A DNA stretch of 64,000 nt, taken from the NCBI GenBank assembly GCA_016790965.1, contig JAEUNZ010000044.1, forward strand, positions 1 through 64,000. The letters run 5' to 3'. This DNA comes from SSSZ01 sp016790965 (lineage in GTDB: Bacteria > Pseudomonadota > Gammaproteobacteria > Burkholderiales > Rhodocyclaceae). Positions 56,896 to 64,000 of this stretch are shown piece by piece. Under the pieces are notes generated by a model. That model saw nothing but the letters and a program-made list of their open reading frames with translations, was not told the DNA's origin and did no database searches. The number at the start of each line of letters is the position of its first letter. The first letter of the stretch is position 1. The position numbers and the translations under genes were made by a program.

Positions 56896-57465
56896 TCAAT
56901 AACCGGCCCCCTGGCGTTGCTGGCGCATCATTTTCTGCACTTCCGGGTCGTTCATCATGCGCTGCATGTCCTGGGTGTTCATCTTGCCGCCGGGCATGCC
57001 GGGCATCATCACGTCGCCAGGTTTCTGGCCCGGTTTGCAGGGGCCGAGCCAGCGCGCCTCCTGAACCATCCTGGTCTCGCTCATGCCGTGCATGGGCGGG
57101 GTATAGCGCATCTTCATGTCGCTGCGGTAGTGGGTATTGAAATCACCGGTGATGACGGCGTCGGTGATGACCAGGGATTTTTCGACGCGGCATTCAGAGT
57201 GCAGGGTGACCTTGCCGCCGGAAGGCGTGACCTGCATCACCGGGCAATCGGGCTTCTGGCGACTGCCCTCGTCCTGCATCAGATTGTCGCTGCCCTGATC
57301 GACGCACATCTGCATCGGCCCCTGGGAGGGGACGCCTTCGATCTGGGTCTTCATTTCCCACAGGCCCGATTTGCGCTTGGGCAGGTCGGCAGCAGTGGCG
57401 GTGGAGGTGGCGGTGGCAAGGGCGATGGCAAGGGCGATGGCAAGGGCGAGGCGGGTGGACGTCAT
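56896..57465 (-). CDS. DUF3617 family exported protein
   Basis: The start is ATG 57465, 189 aa. The signal peptide is built of LAIA repeats encoded by a 12-bp tandem repeat. The mature part fits DUF3617 (LPKRKSGLWEMKTQIEG, MCVDQGSDN, CPVMQVTPSGGKVTLHSECRVE). The C-terminal third is Met-rich (MMPGMPGGKMNTQDMQRMMNDPEVQKMMRQ), which is unusual for the family. It is periplasmic, function unknown. It is divergent from yaeQ. Confidence 0.83.
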   Translation of the reverse strand: MTSTRLALAIALAIALATATSTATAADLPKRKSGLWEMKTQIEGVPSQGPMQMCVDQGSDNLMQDEGSRQKPDCPVMQVTPSGGKVTLHSECRVEKSLVITDAVITGDFNTHYRSDMKMRYTPPMHGMSETRMVQEARWLGPCKPGQKPGDVMMPGMPGGKMNTQDMQRMMNDPEVQKMMRQQRQGAGY

Positions 57466-57562
57466 GGCAGGCTCCGACGAAAAGTGCACAAGCCCCGCAT
57501 CGTAGTGGCCTTTGGGATTTTCGTCAGCACCCGGGATAATCCCGCCTTTTTCCGAGGTTTCC

Positions 57563-58102
57563 ATGGCGCTCAAGGCAACCGTCTTCAAGGCCGAACTCCA
57601 GATCTCCGACCTGGATCGCCACTATTACCAGTCCCATACCCTCACCCTGGCCCGCCACCCTTCGGAAACTGATGAGCGGATGATGGTGCGGCTGCTGGCT
57701 TTTGCCCTCTACGCCAGCGAAGACCTGACTTTCGGGAGGGGGCTGTCCGCCGAGGACGAGGCCGATTTGCTTGAAGTCGGGCCGGATGGGACGCTGCTCA
57801 CCTGGATCGACGTCGGCCTTCCCGACGAGCGGGATCTGCGCAAGGCCAGCCACCGGGCGCGCCGTGCGGTGGTGCTCACCTACGGCGGTAAGGCGGTGGA
57901 TGTCTGGTGGCAGCAGAACCGCGCCGCGCTGGCGGCATACGGCAATCTCGCCGTGCTGCGCCTGAGCGCCGAGCAAAGCGCCGCCGTGGCCGCCCTGGCG
58001 GCGCGCACCATGCGCCTGCAATGCACGGTGCAGGAGGGCGTGGTCTGGCTAGGGGATGAAGGGCGCAGCGTGGAAATCGTGGTGGAGCGGCTTCAGGGCT
58101 GA
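57563..58102 (+). CDS. yaeQ: YaeQ family protein
   Basis: The start is ATG 57563 (MALKATVFKAELQISDLDRHYYQSHTLTLARHPSE), 179 aa, the family length. The PD-(D/E)XK-like fold motifs are LTWIDVGLPDERDLRKASHRA and VDVWWQQN. YaeQ relates to RfaH-linked suppression in E. coli, but its biochemical activity is unknown. It is convergent with cdsA, 19 bp apart. Confidence 0.92.
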   Translation: MALKATVFKAELQISDLDRHYYQSHTLTLARHPSETDERMMVRLLAFALYASEDLTFGRGLSAEDEADLLEVGPDGTLLTWIDVGLPDERDLRKASHRARRAVVLTYGGKAVDVWWQQNRAALAAYGNLAVLRLSAEQSAAVAALAARTMRLQCTVQEGVVWLGDEGRSVEIVVERLQG

Positions 58103-58121
58103 CCGTCCCGCGGGAGGGGGG

Positions 58122-59066
58122 TCAGGCCACCCACCAATACCGCACGATGTGGAAGAAAATGGGCGCGGCGAAACTCAGGGAATCGACTCGGTCGAGCATG
58201 CCGCCGTGGCCTTCGATGAGGGTGCCCCAGTCCTTGATGCCGCGGTCGCGCTTGATGGCGGAGAGCACGAAGCCGCCGAAGAAGCCCATGATGTTGATGG
58301 CCAGCGCTACCAGGGCCGCTTGCCAGGGCAGGAAGGGAGTCATCCACCACAGGGCCGCACCGACGGCGGTGGAGGTGAGGACGCCGCCAACCAGGCCTTC
58401 CACGGTCTTGGACGGGGAAATATTGGGCGATAGTTTGTGGCGCCCGCACAGCTTGCCCCAGACGTACTGAAAGACGTCGCTGGACTGTACGGTGAGGATC
58501 AGGAAGACCACCAGGAGGGCGTTCCTGCCTTCGAAGCCGGCGATGGGCAGGGTGAGCAGGGCCGGCACGTGGGAGAGGCAATAGACGCAGATCATCAAAC
58601 CCCACTGCACCTTGGCCGCCCGTTCCAGAAAGCGGGTGGTGTCTTCCCCCAGGGCCGAGGACATGGGCAGGAGCAGGAAGGCATAGACCGGGATCAGGAT
58701 GGAAAAGAGTCCGTACCAGTCCATGGCCACCAGGGCGTACTGCAGGGGCAGGAAGACGAAGAAGCTCCACACCAGGGCATGGTGGTCGCCGCGGCGGGTG
58801 TGGGTGAGGGAGATGAATTCCCGCAGGCCCTGGAAGGAGATGAAGGCAAAGAGGGCGATGATGCCGACGCGGCCGATCCAGAAGGCTGCCGCCAGACAAC
58901 CGATCATGATCCACCAGGCCTTGATGCGCGCATCCAGGTTATCCAGGGTGGCGGTGGGCGCTGTTGGGGCGAGGCGCCGCCGCAGGACGAAGGCGACGCT
59001 GCTGGCCAGGGCCAGGCAGGCGAACACCCCGGCAAAGATGACGAAGACGGTTTCTTGGGAGGTCAT
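58122..59066 (-). CDS. cdsA: Phosphatidate cytidylyltransferase
   Basis: This 314-aa integral membrane enzyme makes CDP-diacylglycerol. The CDS signature is complete: SAIKRDRGIKDWGTLIEGHGGMLDRVDS. About eight membrane helices are visible. It lies downstream of plsC and a CDP-alcohol transferase on the same strand, forming a phospholipid-synthesis block interrupted by a family B repeat fragment. Confidence 0.93.
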   Translation of the reverse strand: MTSQETVFVIFAGVFACLALASSVAFVLRRRLAPTAPTATLDNLDARIKAWWIMIGCLAAAFWIGRVGIIALFAFISFQGLREFISLTHTRRGDHHALVWSFFVFLPLQYALVAMDWYGLFSILIPVYAFLLLPMSSALGEDTTRFLERAAKVQWGLMICVYCLSHVPALLTLPIAGFEGRNALLVVFLILTVQSSDVFQYVWGKLCGRHKLSPNISPSKTVEGLVGGVLTSTAVGAALWWMTPFLPWQAALVALAINIMGFFGGFVLSAIKRDRGIKDWGTLIEGHGGMLDRVDSLSFAAPIFFHIVRYWWVA

Positions 59067-59159
59067 GGGTTATTGAGTTCCGGCGTTGCTGCGGTACGCC
59101 GTTGCAGACGTCGTCCGCTCGGATGCGTCTGCGGGAGCGTCGCGATGCCACCCGGGGAG

Positions 59160-59238
59160 CGCGTGTTTCGGGGTGGCGCGGAGGTCCGGGGCACAGGGTA
59201 TTCTGGGCATCGACAAGCGATCGGCTGAAGGTTCCAGG
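59160..59238 (+). repeat. Family B repeat fragment, copy 3
   Basis: The 79-bp sequence TGGCGCGGAGGTC ... GGGCATCGACAAGCG ... AAGGTTCCAGG matches the last about 75 bp of copy 1 (38320-38394) with scattered changes, including GGCGCGGAGGTC and GGGCATCGAYAAG. The left part of the element is absent. It ends nine bases before the plsC stop codon. It is a diverged or truncated copy. Confidence 0.7.
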
Positions 59239-59246
59239 TTCATGGT

Positions 59247-59879
59247 TCAGGCGGGCGGTGCGAGGGCCAGCATGGCGGTCCGGGCGCGGGCGAGGAAGGC
59301 TTCCTTTTCTTCTCCAGCAGCCAGGGTGAGGGGCTGGCCGAAACTCAGGGTGCACAGGAGGGGCACGGGGATCAGGGCGCCCTTGGGCATCACCCGGCCC
59401 AGGTTTTCTATCCACACGGGAACGAATTCCACGTCCGGCCGCAGGCATGCCAGGTGGAAGATGCCGCTCTTGAAGGGCAATAGGGGCGTATCGCTCAGGT
59501 TGCGGGTGCCTTCCGGAAAGATGATGAGGGAGTCGCCTGCGGCGAGGGCCTCGGCCATTTGTTCCACAGGGTTGGGGCCGCCTTCCCGGCTGCCCCGGGT
59601 GCGGTCCACCAGCACGGCATTGAAGACATCGTGCACGATGAAACGGCGGAGGGCGTCGGTCAGCCAGTAATCGGCGCCTGCCACGGGGCGGGTGCGGCGA
59701 CGCAGTTCCGGGGGCAGGGAAGCCCATACCAGGATGAAATCGACGTGGCTGTTGTGGTTGGCGAAGTAGACCCGCAAGCGGTCCTCCGGCACGCAGCCCC
59801 GCCACAGGGCCCGCACCCCGGTGATGAGTTGGGCGAGCCCGCCGATGGCGGCGCCGGTGCAGCGGCCGAGGAAAGTCAT
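59247..59879 (-). CDS. 1-acyl-sn-glycerol-3-phosphate acyltransferase
   Basis: The start is ATG 59879 (MTFLGRCTGAAIGG), overlapping the CDP-alcohol transferase stop; 210 aa. The acyltransferase motifs NHNSHVDF (HX4D) and FPEGTR are intact. It makes phosphatidic acid from lysophosphatidic acid (PlsC activity), the substrate of CdsA. The open frame continues upstream but only as a shadow of the transferase. Confidence 0.9.
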   Translation of the reverse strand: MTFLGRCTGAAIGGLAQLITGVRALWRGCVPEDRLRVYFANHNSHVDFILVWASLPPELRRRTRPVAGADYWLTDALRRFIVHDVFNAVLVDRTRGSREGGPNPVEQMAEALAAGDSLIIFPEGTRNLSDTPLLPFKSGIFHLACLRPDVEFVPVWIENLGRVMPKGALIPVPLLCTLSFGQPLTLAAGEEKEAFLARARTAMLALAPPA

Positions 59880-60493
59880 GGGGAAGTCCGTGGAGCGGCC
59901 TGGGCCAGGCCGCTGCGGATGCGGTTGACGATATTGAGGGCCATCAGGGCGGCGGCGGCGGGCAGGAGCCAGAGACACCAGGCCGGCAGGCTGCCGGTCA
60001 GCCCCAGCCAGAGGCCGAGGCCGCCGAAGAGCACGGCCCGGTCGCTTTTCCCCATGGGGCCGTCGTACTGGCGCGAAGCGCCCACCAGGGGACCGAGGGC
60101 CCCGGTCATTTCGGACAGGGCAGCGAGGAAGATCACCGTCCCCACGCTGCCCCAGCCGAAGGGCGCCACCAGGACGAAGGGCAGGTAGAGGGCGGCATCG
60201 GAGACCACGTCGGTGAGTTCGTTCAGGTAGGCGCCGAGGGCGGATTTCTGCCCGAATTCCCGGGCCAGCATGCCGTCCACGGCGTTCAAAGCCATGCGCA
60301 GGAACATCCACAGGGGCAGCAGCAGAAAGAACTCGGCTTGCGGTGCTAGGAACAGCAGGGCGCCCAGGGCGCAGGAAACTCCCATGGCCAGGAGCGTGAC
60401 CCCGTTGGCCGTTACGCCGGCCGCCGCCAGGCGCGCGACGCCGGGGCGCAGCAGGGCCTGGAAGCGGGGTTTGAGCTGGTAGACGGAAATCAT
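59876..60493 (-). CDS. CDP-alcohol phosphatidyltransferase
   Basis: This 205-aa membrane enzyme has the family motif DGMLAREFGQKSALGAYLNELTDVVSD (DGxxAR...GxxxD...D). It transfers a phosphatidyl group from CDP-diacylglycerol to an alcohol such as glycerol phosphate or serine; the acceptor is not certain. It overlaps plsC by four bases and leads the phospholipid operon. Confidence 0.9.
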   Translation of the reverse strand: MISVYQLKPRFQALLRPGVARLAAAGVTANGVTLLAMGVSCALGALLFLAPQAEFFLLLPLWMFLRMALNAVDGMLAREFGQKSALGAYLNELTDVVSDAALYLPFVLVAPFGWGSVGTVIFLAALSEMTGALGPLVGASRQYDGPMGKSDRAVLFGGLGLWLGLTGSLPAWCLWLLPAAAALMALNIVNRIRSGLAQAAPRTSP

Positions 60494-60555
60494 GGCGGAT
60501 TGGGGAGAAGCGGGACGCGGCGGATTATGGCACGGGCTTCCGGCGCGGCTGGCGC

Positions 60556-61650
60556 CTACTGGCCGAAGAGCTTGCCCAGACTCCTGCCGATGCCCTGGGT
60601 GGCGCTGCTGACGCCCTTGGCCACCGACTCCAGACTGATGCCCAGGGTCTCGGCCATGGAGGCGCCTACCCGGGTCATGAAGGCTTCGTTCAGCGAAAAT
60701 TTGGGATCGTCGAGGCGTCCGTCGAGGACGAAGCGCACCGTGATGCGTTCGTTTTTGTCCTTGAGCATGCCGATGACCGCCGTCCGGGGCATGCCCATGA
60801 AGGTGGCGGTGGCGCCCTTGCCCGAGGCGAGTTCCAGATTGGCCACCGACAGGGTGCCCGGGGCGTGCAGGCGGTTCTGCTTGACCGTGGCCTTGAGATC
60901 CAGGTCCAGACTGCCACGGCGGACCCCGGTTTCGGATGCCTTGATGAGATAGGGCTGGAGCCCCACCAGGTCGACGCCTTTCAAGTGGGTTTCGATGTCG
61001 GAATCCTTGCTCGCCACCTCGATCCAGCCGGCCACCGTGAAACTGCCATCCTGGCGGGCGCCCTTGACGCTTCCCTTGAGGTCCAGGCGGGTCTGGCCCG
61101 TGAGCTGGGGCAGGCGCAGGGCGCCGATGCGGGCCTGAAGGGCTTCCAGGCGCACGCGATGGGGCGGCTTGGCTACTGAGGCGTCGTAAAGCTCCAGGGC
61201 GGCGTCGTTCAACTGGACTCCGTCGATGCGGACGGCGAGGTCACCGCCGGTATTGGCGTCGTCCTTTGCGGCGGCCGGCTTTTCCAGCAGACCCGGCAGC
61301 AGACGCAGCTTGCCCTCCCGGGTGCGATAGACCGACAGGTAGGCGCCGTCGACCACGATGCGTCGGATGCGCACTTCGCGGCTGGAAAAGAGGGCGTCGA
61401 AATCGGGGACGACGACGATGCGCGCCGCCTTCAGGGCGTCCGGCGCGGGCCAGTCCTTGGGGGCGGGAACCCGCACCCCGGTGACCTCCACCGACGACCA
61501 GCCGAGACGGATGTCGGCCACTTCGCTTTCCGGCCCCAGGGCTTCGCGCACCTTGTCGCGCAAGGCGCCGGCGGCGTAGTGGAGCCCGACGGCGGCCCCG
61601 GCCACCAGAAGGGCGACGAGGACGGCAAGGGCGATGAGCAGGCGGCGCAT
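60556..61650 (-). CDS. DUF748/AsmA-like envelope protein
   Basis: This 364-aa protein has an N-terminal signal anchor (MRRLLIALAVLVALLVAGAAVGLHYAAGAL) followed by repeated beta-rich segments (VRIRRIVVDGAYLSVYRTREGKLRLLPGLLEKP) typical of AsmA/DUF748 proteins. Such proteins act in envelope lipid transport in related systems. It lies 19 bases downstream of the U32 peptidase gene on the same strand. Confidence 0.85.
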   Translation of the reverse strand: MRRLLIALAVLVALLVAGAAVGLHYAAGALRDKVREALGPESEVADIRLGWSSVEVTGVRVPAPKDWPAPDALKAARIVVVPDFDALFSSREVRIRRIVVDGAYLSVYRTREGKLRLLPGLLEKPAAAKDDANTGGDLAVRIDGVQLNDAALELYDASVAKPPHRVRLEALQARIGALRLPQLTGQTRLDLKGSVKGARQDGSFTVAGWIEVASKDSDIETHLKGVDLVGLQPYLIKASETGVRRGSLDLDLKATVKQNRLHAPGTLSVANLELASGKGATATFMGMPRTAVIGMLKDKNERITVRFVLDGRLDDPKFSLNEAFMTRVGASMAETLGISLESVAKGVSSATQGIGRSLGKLFGQ

Positions 61651-61669
61651 GGCGAAGAGGGGTCTCCGG

Positions 61670-63553
61670 TCAGTGACCTTCCGCCCGTACCTGAAGCTTG
61701 ATGCCCTTCCTCATCTTGCCGACCACGTGCATTTCGCAGCGCTTGCAATCGAAGCGCAGGGTCAGCTTGTCCTTGCCGTTCATGAGGGTCAGAGGGTCCG
61801 GACGCAGGCCTTTCACTTCCTTGGGGCAGAGGTTGAAACTGTAGCGCAGGCAGTGCTTGGTAATCATCAGCGACACCGCACCTTTTTCGTGGCCGGCCTC
61901 GTAGGCGTCCTCGATGAGCTGGACGCCGTGCCGGGCATAGAAGGCGCGGGCCTGGGCGTTGAGGACGTTACCCAGATAACTCAGTTCGTCCTGGGGGTAG
62001 AGGGCCGGCGGTTCGACCGGGGCGGTCCGGGGCGGGCGGCGATGGGCGGCGAAGCGGAGGGCGTCTAGCTTTTCCAGCACCTCCCTGCGCAGGGCATTGA
62101 CCACGGCGGTGGGCAGGAAGCGGGGTTCCGCCAGATGCAGCGCGATTTCCCTGGCGACGAAGGGCGTGTTGCCCAGCTTGCCCAACTGTTCCCGCAGGCC
62201 GGCTTCGGCCCGCGCCGCGTCCCGGGCGGTCTCGTGGGGATGGGCGAGCCCGGCTTTGGCGGCGAGTCCGTCCTCGTCCCGGGCTTCCAGATCGAATCCC
62301 TGGGGGGTTTCGCTCAGGGTGAGGCTGACCGCAATGCGCCGGTCGGCGGATTTCTTTTCCAGCAGGCGCTCGAATTCCTGGTCCCGGTTGCGGTATACCG
62401 CGAGGCCCACCACCAGGCCCTCGGGCATGGTCAGGGGGTAGAGGCGCCGCCCCTCGGCGCGGCTGATGCGCAGACCGGCGAGTTCCTGGTCGGCGTCGTA
62501 ATAGCTCAAGCCGTCGCCATTGTGCAGCGGAAGTGCGCTATCGACTTCGAACCACTCCGCCGCCACCCGGGTGACGTGGCCCAGGGGCTCGCCGACGAAT
62601 TTGGGCGAATCGAAGGCGCCGATGTCGGCCTGGCGCGCATTGACGAAGTAATCGGTCGCCCCGCGGTTGAAGGTCTTCTCCGGCTGGGGGACGAAGGTGT
62701 AGGTCGAGGCGCCGGAGGAGGCGCGGCAATAGCGCGGGTCGGCGGCGATGACTTTGTCCAGCAGGCCCCGGTAGTGGGCGGTGATGTTTTTGACGTAGCC
62801 CAGATCCTTGAGGCGGCCCTCGATCTTGAAGGAGCCGATGCCGGCGTCGGCCAGGGCGGCGAGGTTGGCGCTCTGGTCGTTGTCCTTCATCGACAACAGG
62901 TGCTTGTCCTGGGCGATGACCCGACCCTCGCCGTCGGTGAGGGAATAGGGCAGGCGGCAGGCCTGGGAACAGTCGCCCCGGTTGGCGCTGCGGCCGGTAT
63001 GGGCGTGGCTGATGTAGCACTGTCCGCTGTAACTGACGCAGAGCGCGCCATGGACGAAGAATTCGAGGACCGCCGGGGTGCGCGCCGCCACGGCGCGAAT
63101 CTGCTCCAGGGAAAGTTCGCGGGCCAGGACGATCTGGGAAAAACCCACGTCGGCCAGAAAACGTGCCTTCTCCGGTGAGCGGATGTCGGTCTGGGTACTG
63201 GCGTGGAGCTGGATGGGAGGCAGATCGAGTTGCAGGAGGCCCATATCCTGCACGATGAGGGCGTCGGCGCCGGCCTCCCACACCGCCCAGGCCAGGCGGC
63301 GGGCCTCTTCCAGTTCCTCGTCGCGCAGGATGGTATTGACGGCCACCAGCACCCGGGCGTGGTAGCGGTGGGCGTAGGCGGCGAGGCGGGCGATGGATGC
63401 GACATCATTCCCGGCGCCGGCCCGGGCGCCGAAGGCCGGGCCGCCGATATAGACGGCGTCGGCGCCGTGGTCGATGGCGGCAATGCCAAAATCGGCATTC
63501 TTGGCCGGGGCGAGGAGCTCGAGCGGGCGGCGGGGGGTCTCCGCGAGGGGCAT
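61670..63553 (-). CDS. rlhA: Peptidase U32-family rRNA hydroxylase RlhA
   Basis: This 627-aa protein matches E. coli RlhA (YdcP) in length and core sequence: the TIM-barrel U32 domain (GADAVYIGGPAFGARAGAGND), ELHASTQ-type motif QLHASTQTDIR, GALCVSYSGQCYIS with conserved Cys, and SANRGDCSQACRLPY. The C-terminal region has cysteines near CLRYSFNLCP and CKRCEMHVV. RlhA hydroxylates C2501 of 23S rRNA. It is divergent from a PAS gene. Confidence 0.93.
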   Translation of the reverse strand: MPLAETPRRPLELLAPAKNADFGIAAIDHGADAVYIGGPAFGARAGAGNDVASIARLAAYAHRYHARVLVAVNTILRDEELEEARRLAWAVWEAGADALIVQDMGLLQLDLPPIQLHASTQTDIRSPEKARFLADVGFSQIVLARELSLEQIRAVAARTPAVLEFFVHGALCVSYSGQCYISHAHTGRSANRGDCSQACRLPYSLTDGEGRVIAQDKHLLSMKDNDQSANLAALADAGIGSFKIEGRLKDLGYVKNITAHYRGLLDKVIAADPRYCRASSGASTYTFVPQPEKTFNRGATDYFVNARQADIGAFDSPKFVGEPLGHVTRVAAEWFEVDSALPLHNGDGLSYYDADQELAGLRISRAEGRRLYPLTMPEGLVVGLAVYRNRDQEFERLLEKKSADRRIAVSLTLSETPQGFDLEARDEDGLAAKAGLAHPHETARDAARAEAGLREQLGKLGNTPFVAREIALHLAEPRFLPTAVVNALRREVLEKLDALRFAAHRRPPRTAPVEPPALYPQDELSYLGNVLNAQARAFYARHGVQLIEDAYEAGHEKGAVSLMITKHCLRYSFNLCPKEVKGLRPDPLTLMNGKDKLTLRFDCKRCEMHVVGKMRKGIKLQVRAEGH

Positions 63554-63743
63554 GGGAGTTTCTTATCGAAGTTTTTGCTTTGAATCCGCATTTTATCCCC
63601 TCCCGTGACGCCGGTGCGGACCTTGATCTGGAACAAAGCCGGCGAGGGGGCGGGGAGTATGCTCAAGACGAGAAGGTCCGCTCGCCGCGACGAAAATAAG
63701 GGAGAGCCCATGAGACGGACCCGTCCTGCGGAGAGGTTGCGTC

Positions 63744-64000
63744 ATGGTCATGACCCCAAAGAAATTGCAGTGCCCCGCCGCCGAAGCGGGGGCTGTGTTG
63801 TCCTGCTTCCGTCTCTTCGACGCCGCGCCGGTCGGCTTTGTGCTCCTGGATGCTGGGGGGGGAATCCTTTCGGCCAACGCGGCCGCCGAGGGCATCCTTG
63901 GGCGCCCGGCCCAAGCCATGAAGGGCATGCGCATGGACGATCCGGAGTGGCGCGCGGTGCGAGAGGATGGTTCCCCCTTTCCGCCGGAGGCTTTCCCCGT
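63744..64000 (+). CDS. PAS-domain protein, N-terminal part (partial)
   Basis: ATG 63744 has GGAGAGG seven bases upstream. The 85 codons present continue past the window end. The translation contains a PAS-like segment (LFDAAPVGFVLLDAGGGILSANAAAEGILG) and then AVREDGSPFPPEAFP, as in PAS domains of diguanylate cyclases and kinases. The C-terminal output domain lies outside. It is divergent from rlhA across 190 bp with no clear promoter. Confidence 0.75.
   Translation, partial: MVMTPKKLQCPAAEAGAVLSCFRLFDAAPVGFVLLDAGGGILSANAAAEGILGRPAQAMKGMRMDDPEWRAVREDGSPFPPEAFP

Noticed and set aside
57553..57566. CCGAGGTTTCCATGG upstream of yaeQ resembles the end of family B
   Set aside because: Only about 13 bases match and no inner element sequence follows; likely chance.

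Overview
The window is GC-rich chromosomal DNA of a betaproteobacterium. A member of the Rhodocyclales (Azospira/Dechloromonas-like) is the best guess. The basis is the gene order thrS-infC-rpmI-rplT-pheS-pheT-ihfA-merR-tRNA-Pro and surE-pcm-nlpD-rpoS, a class I PHA cluster with PhaR, many two-component proteins, and protein sequences that look betaproteobacterial. The genus is an inference. Most of the window is core genome. I see no prophage, insertion sequence, CRISPR array, integrase or rRNA gene.

Layout. 1-5.7 kb: translation block (thrS end, infC with an ATC start, L35, L20, pheST), ihfA, a MerR-type regulator and a tRNA-Pro with its own promoter and terminator. 5.7-7.5 kb: small exported or hypothetical genes and an H-NS-like gene. 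7.5-10.8 kb: tightly overlapping surE-pcm-nlpD-rpoS. 11-16 kb: rluA, an aldehyde dehydrogenase, dnaQ-rnhA-methyltransferase with divergent gloB. 16-23.6 kb: a signalling block with a CheY-like regulator, a PleD-like GGDEF response regulator, a small membrane protein, a large hybrid histidine kinase and a NarL-type kinase/regulator pair. 24-28.3 kb: rmuC, a DUF3293 gene and an unusual Ser/Thr kinase-HDOD-GAF fusion, all overlapping. 28.3-31.8 kb: bamD with divergent rluD-pgeF, a ZIP transporter and a small membrane protein. 31.8-35.9 kb: phaC, two phaB paralogues and phaR. 35.9-46 kb: rimO, patatin-like esterase, FAD oxidase, histidine kinase, Hsp33, YffB, Tex, gamma-carbonic anhydrase, MazG-like. 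46-56 kb: exported protein, rlmJ, PilZ-like protein, DUF3301, mutarotase, DUF2189, prfC, exported protein, YlqF-type GTPase, rRNA methyltransferase. 56-64 kb: a rhodanese with a possible coupled small Cys-rich gene, DUF3617, yaeQ, a phospholipid block (CDP-alcohol transferase, plsC, cdsA), DUF748, rlhA and the start of a PAS protein.

The most notable non-genic finding is a set of dispersed, foldback intergenic elements with terminal inverted repeats. There are two copies of a 150-180 bp family (10.8 and 54.8 kb), two full 234-bp copies plus one fragment of a second family (38.2, 46.1 and 59.2 kb), and one 167-bp palindromic element (42.3 kb). All lie within about 25 bp of a stop codon. Other points of interest are an Hsp33 that keeps only two of the four redox cysteines, the kinase-HDOD-GAF fusion, overlapping divergent start codons of bamD and rluD, and a long GC hairpin between rimO and the patatin gene.
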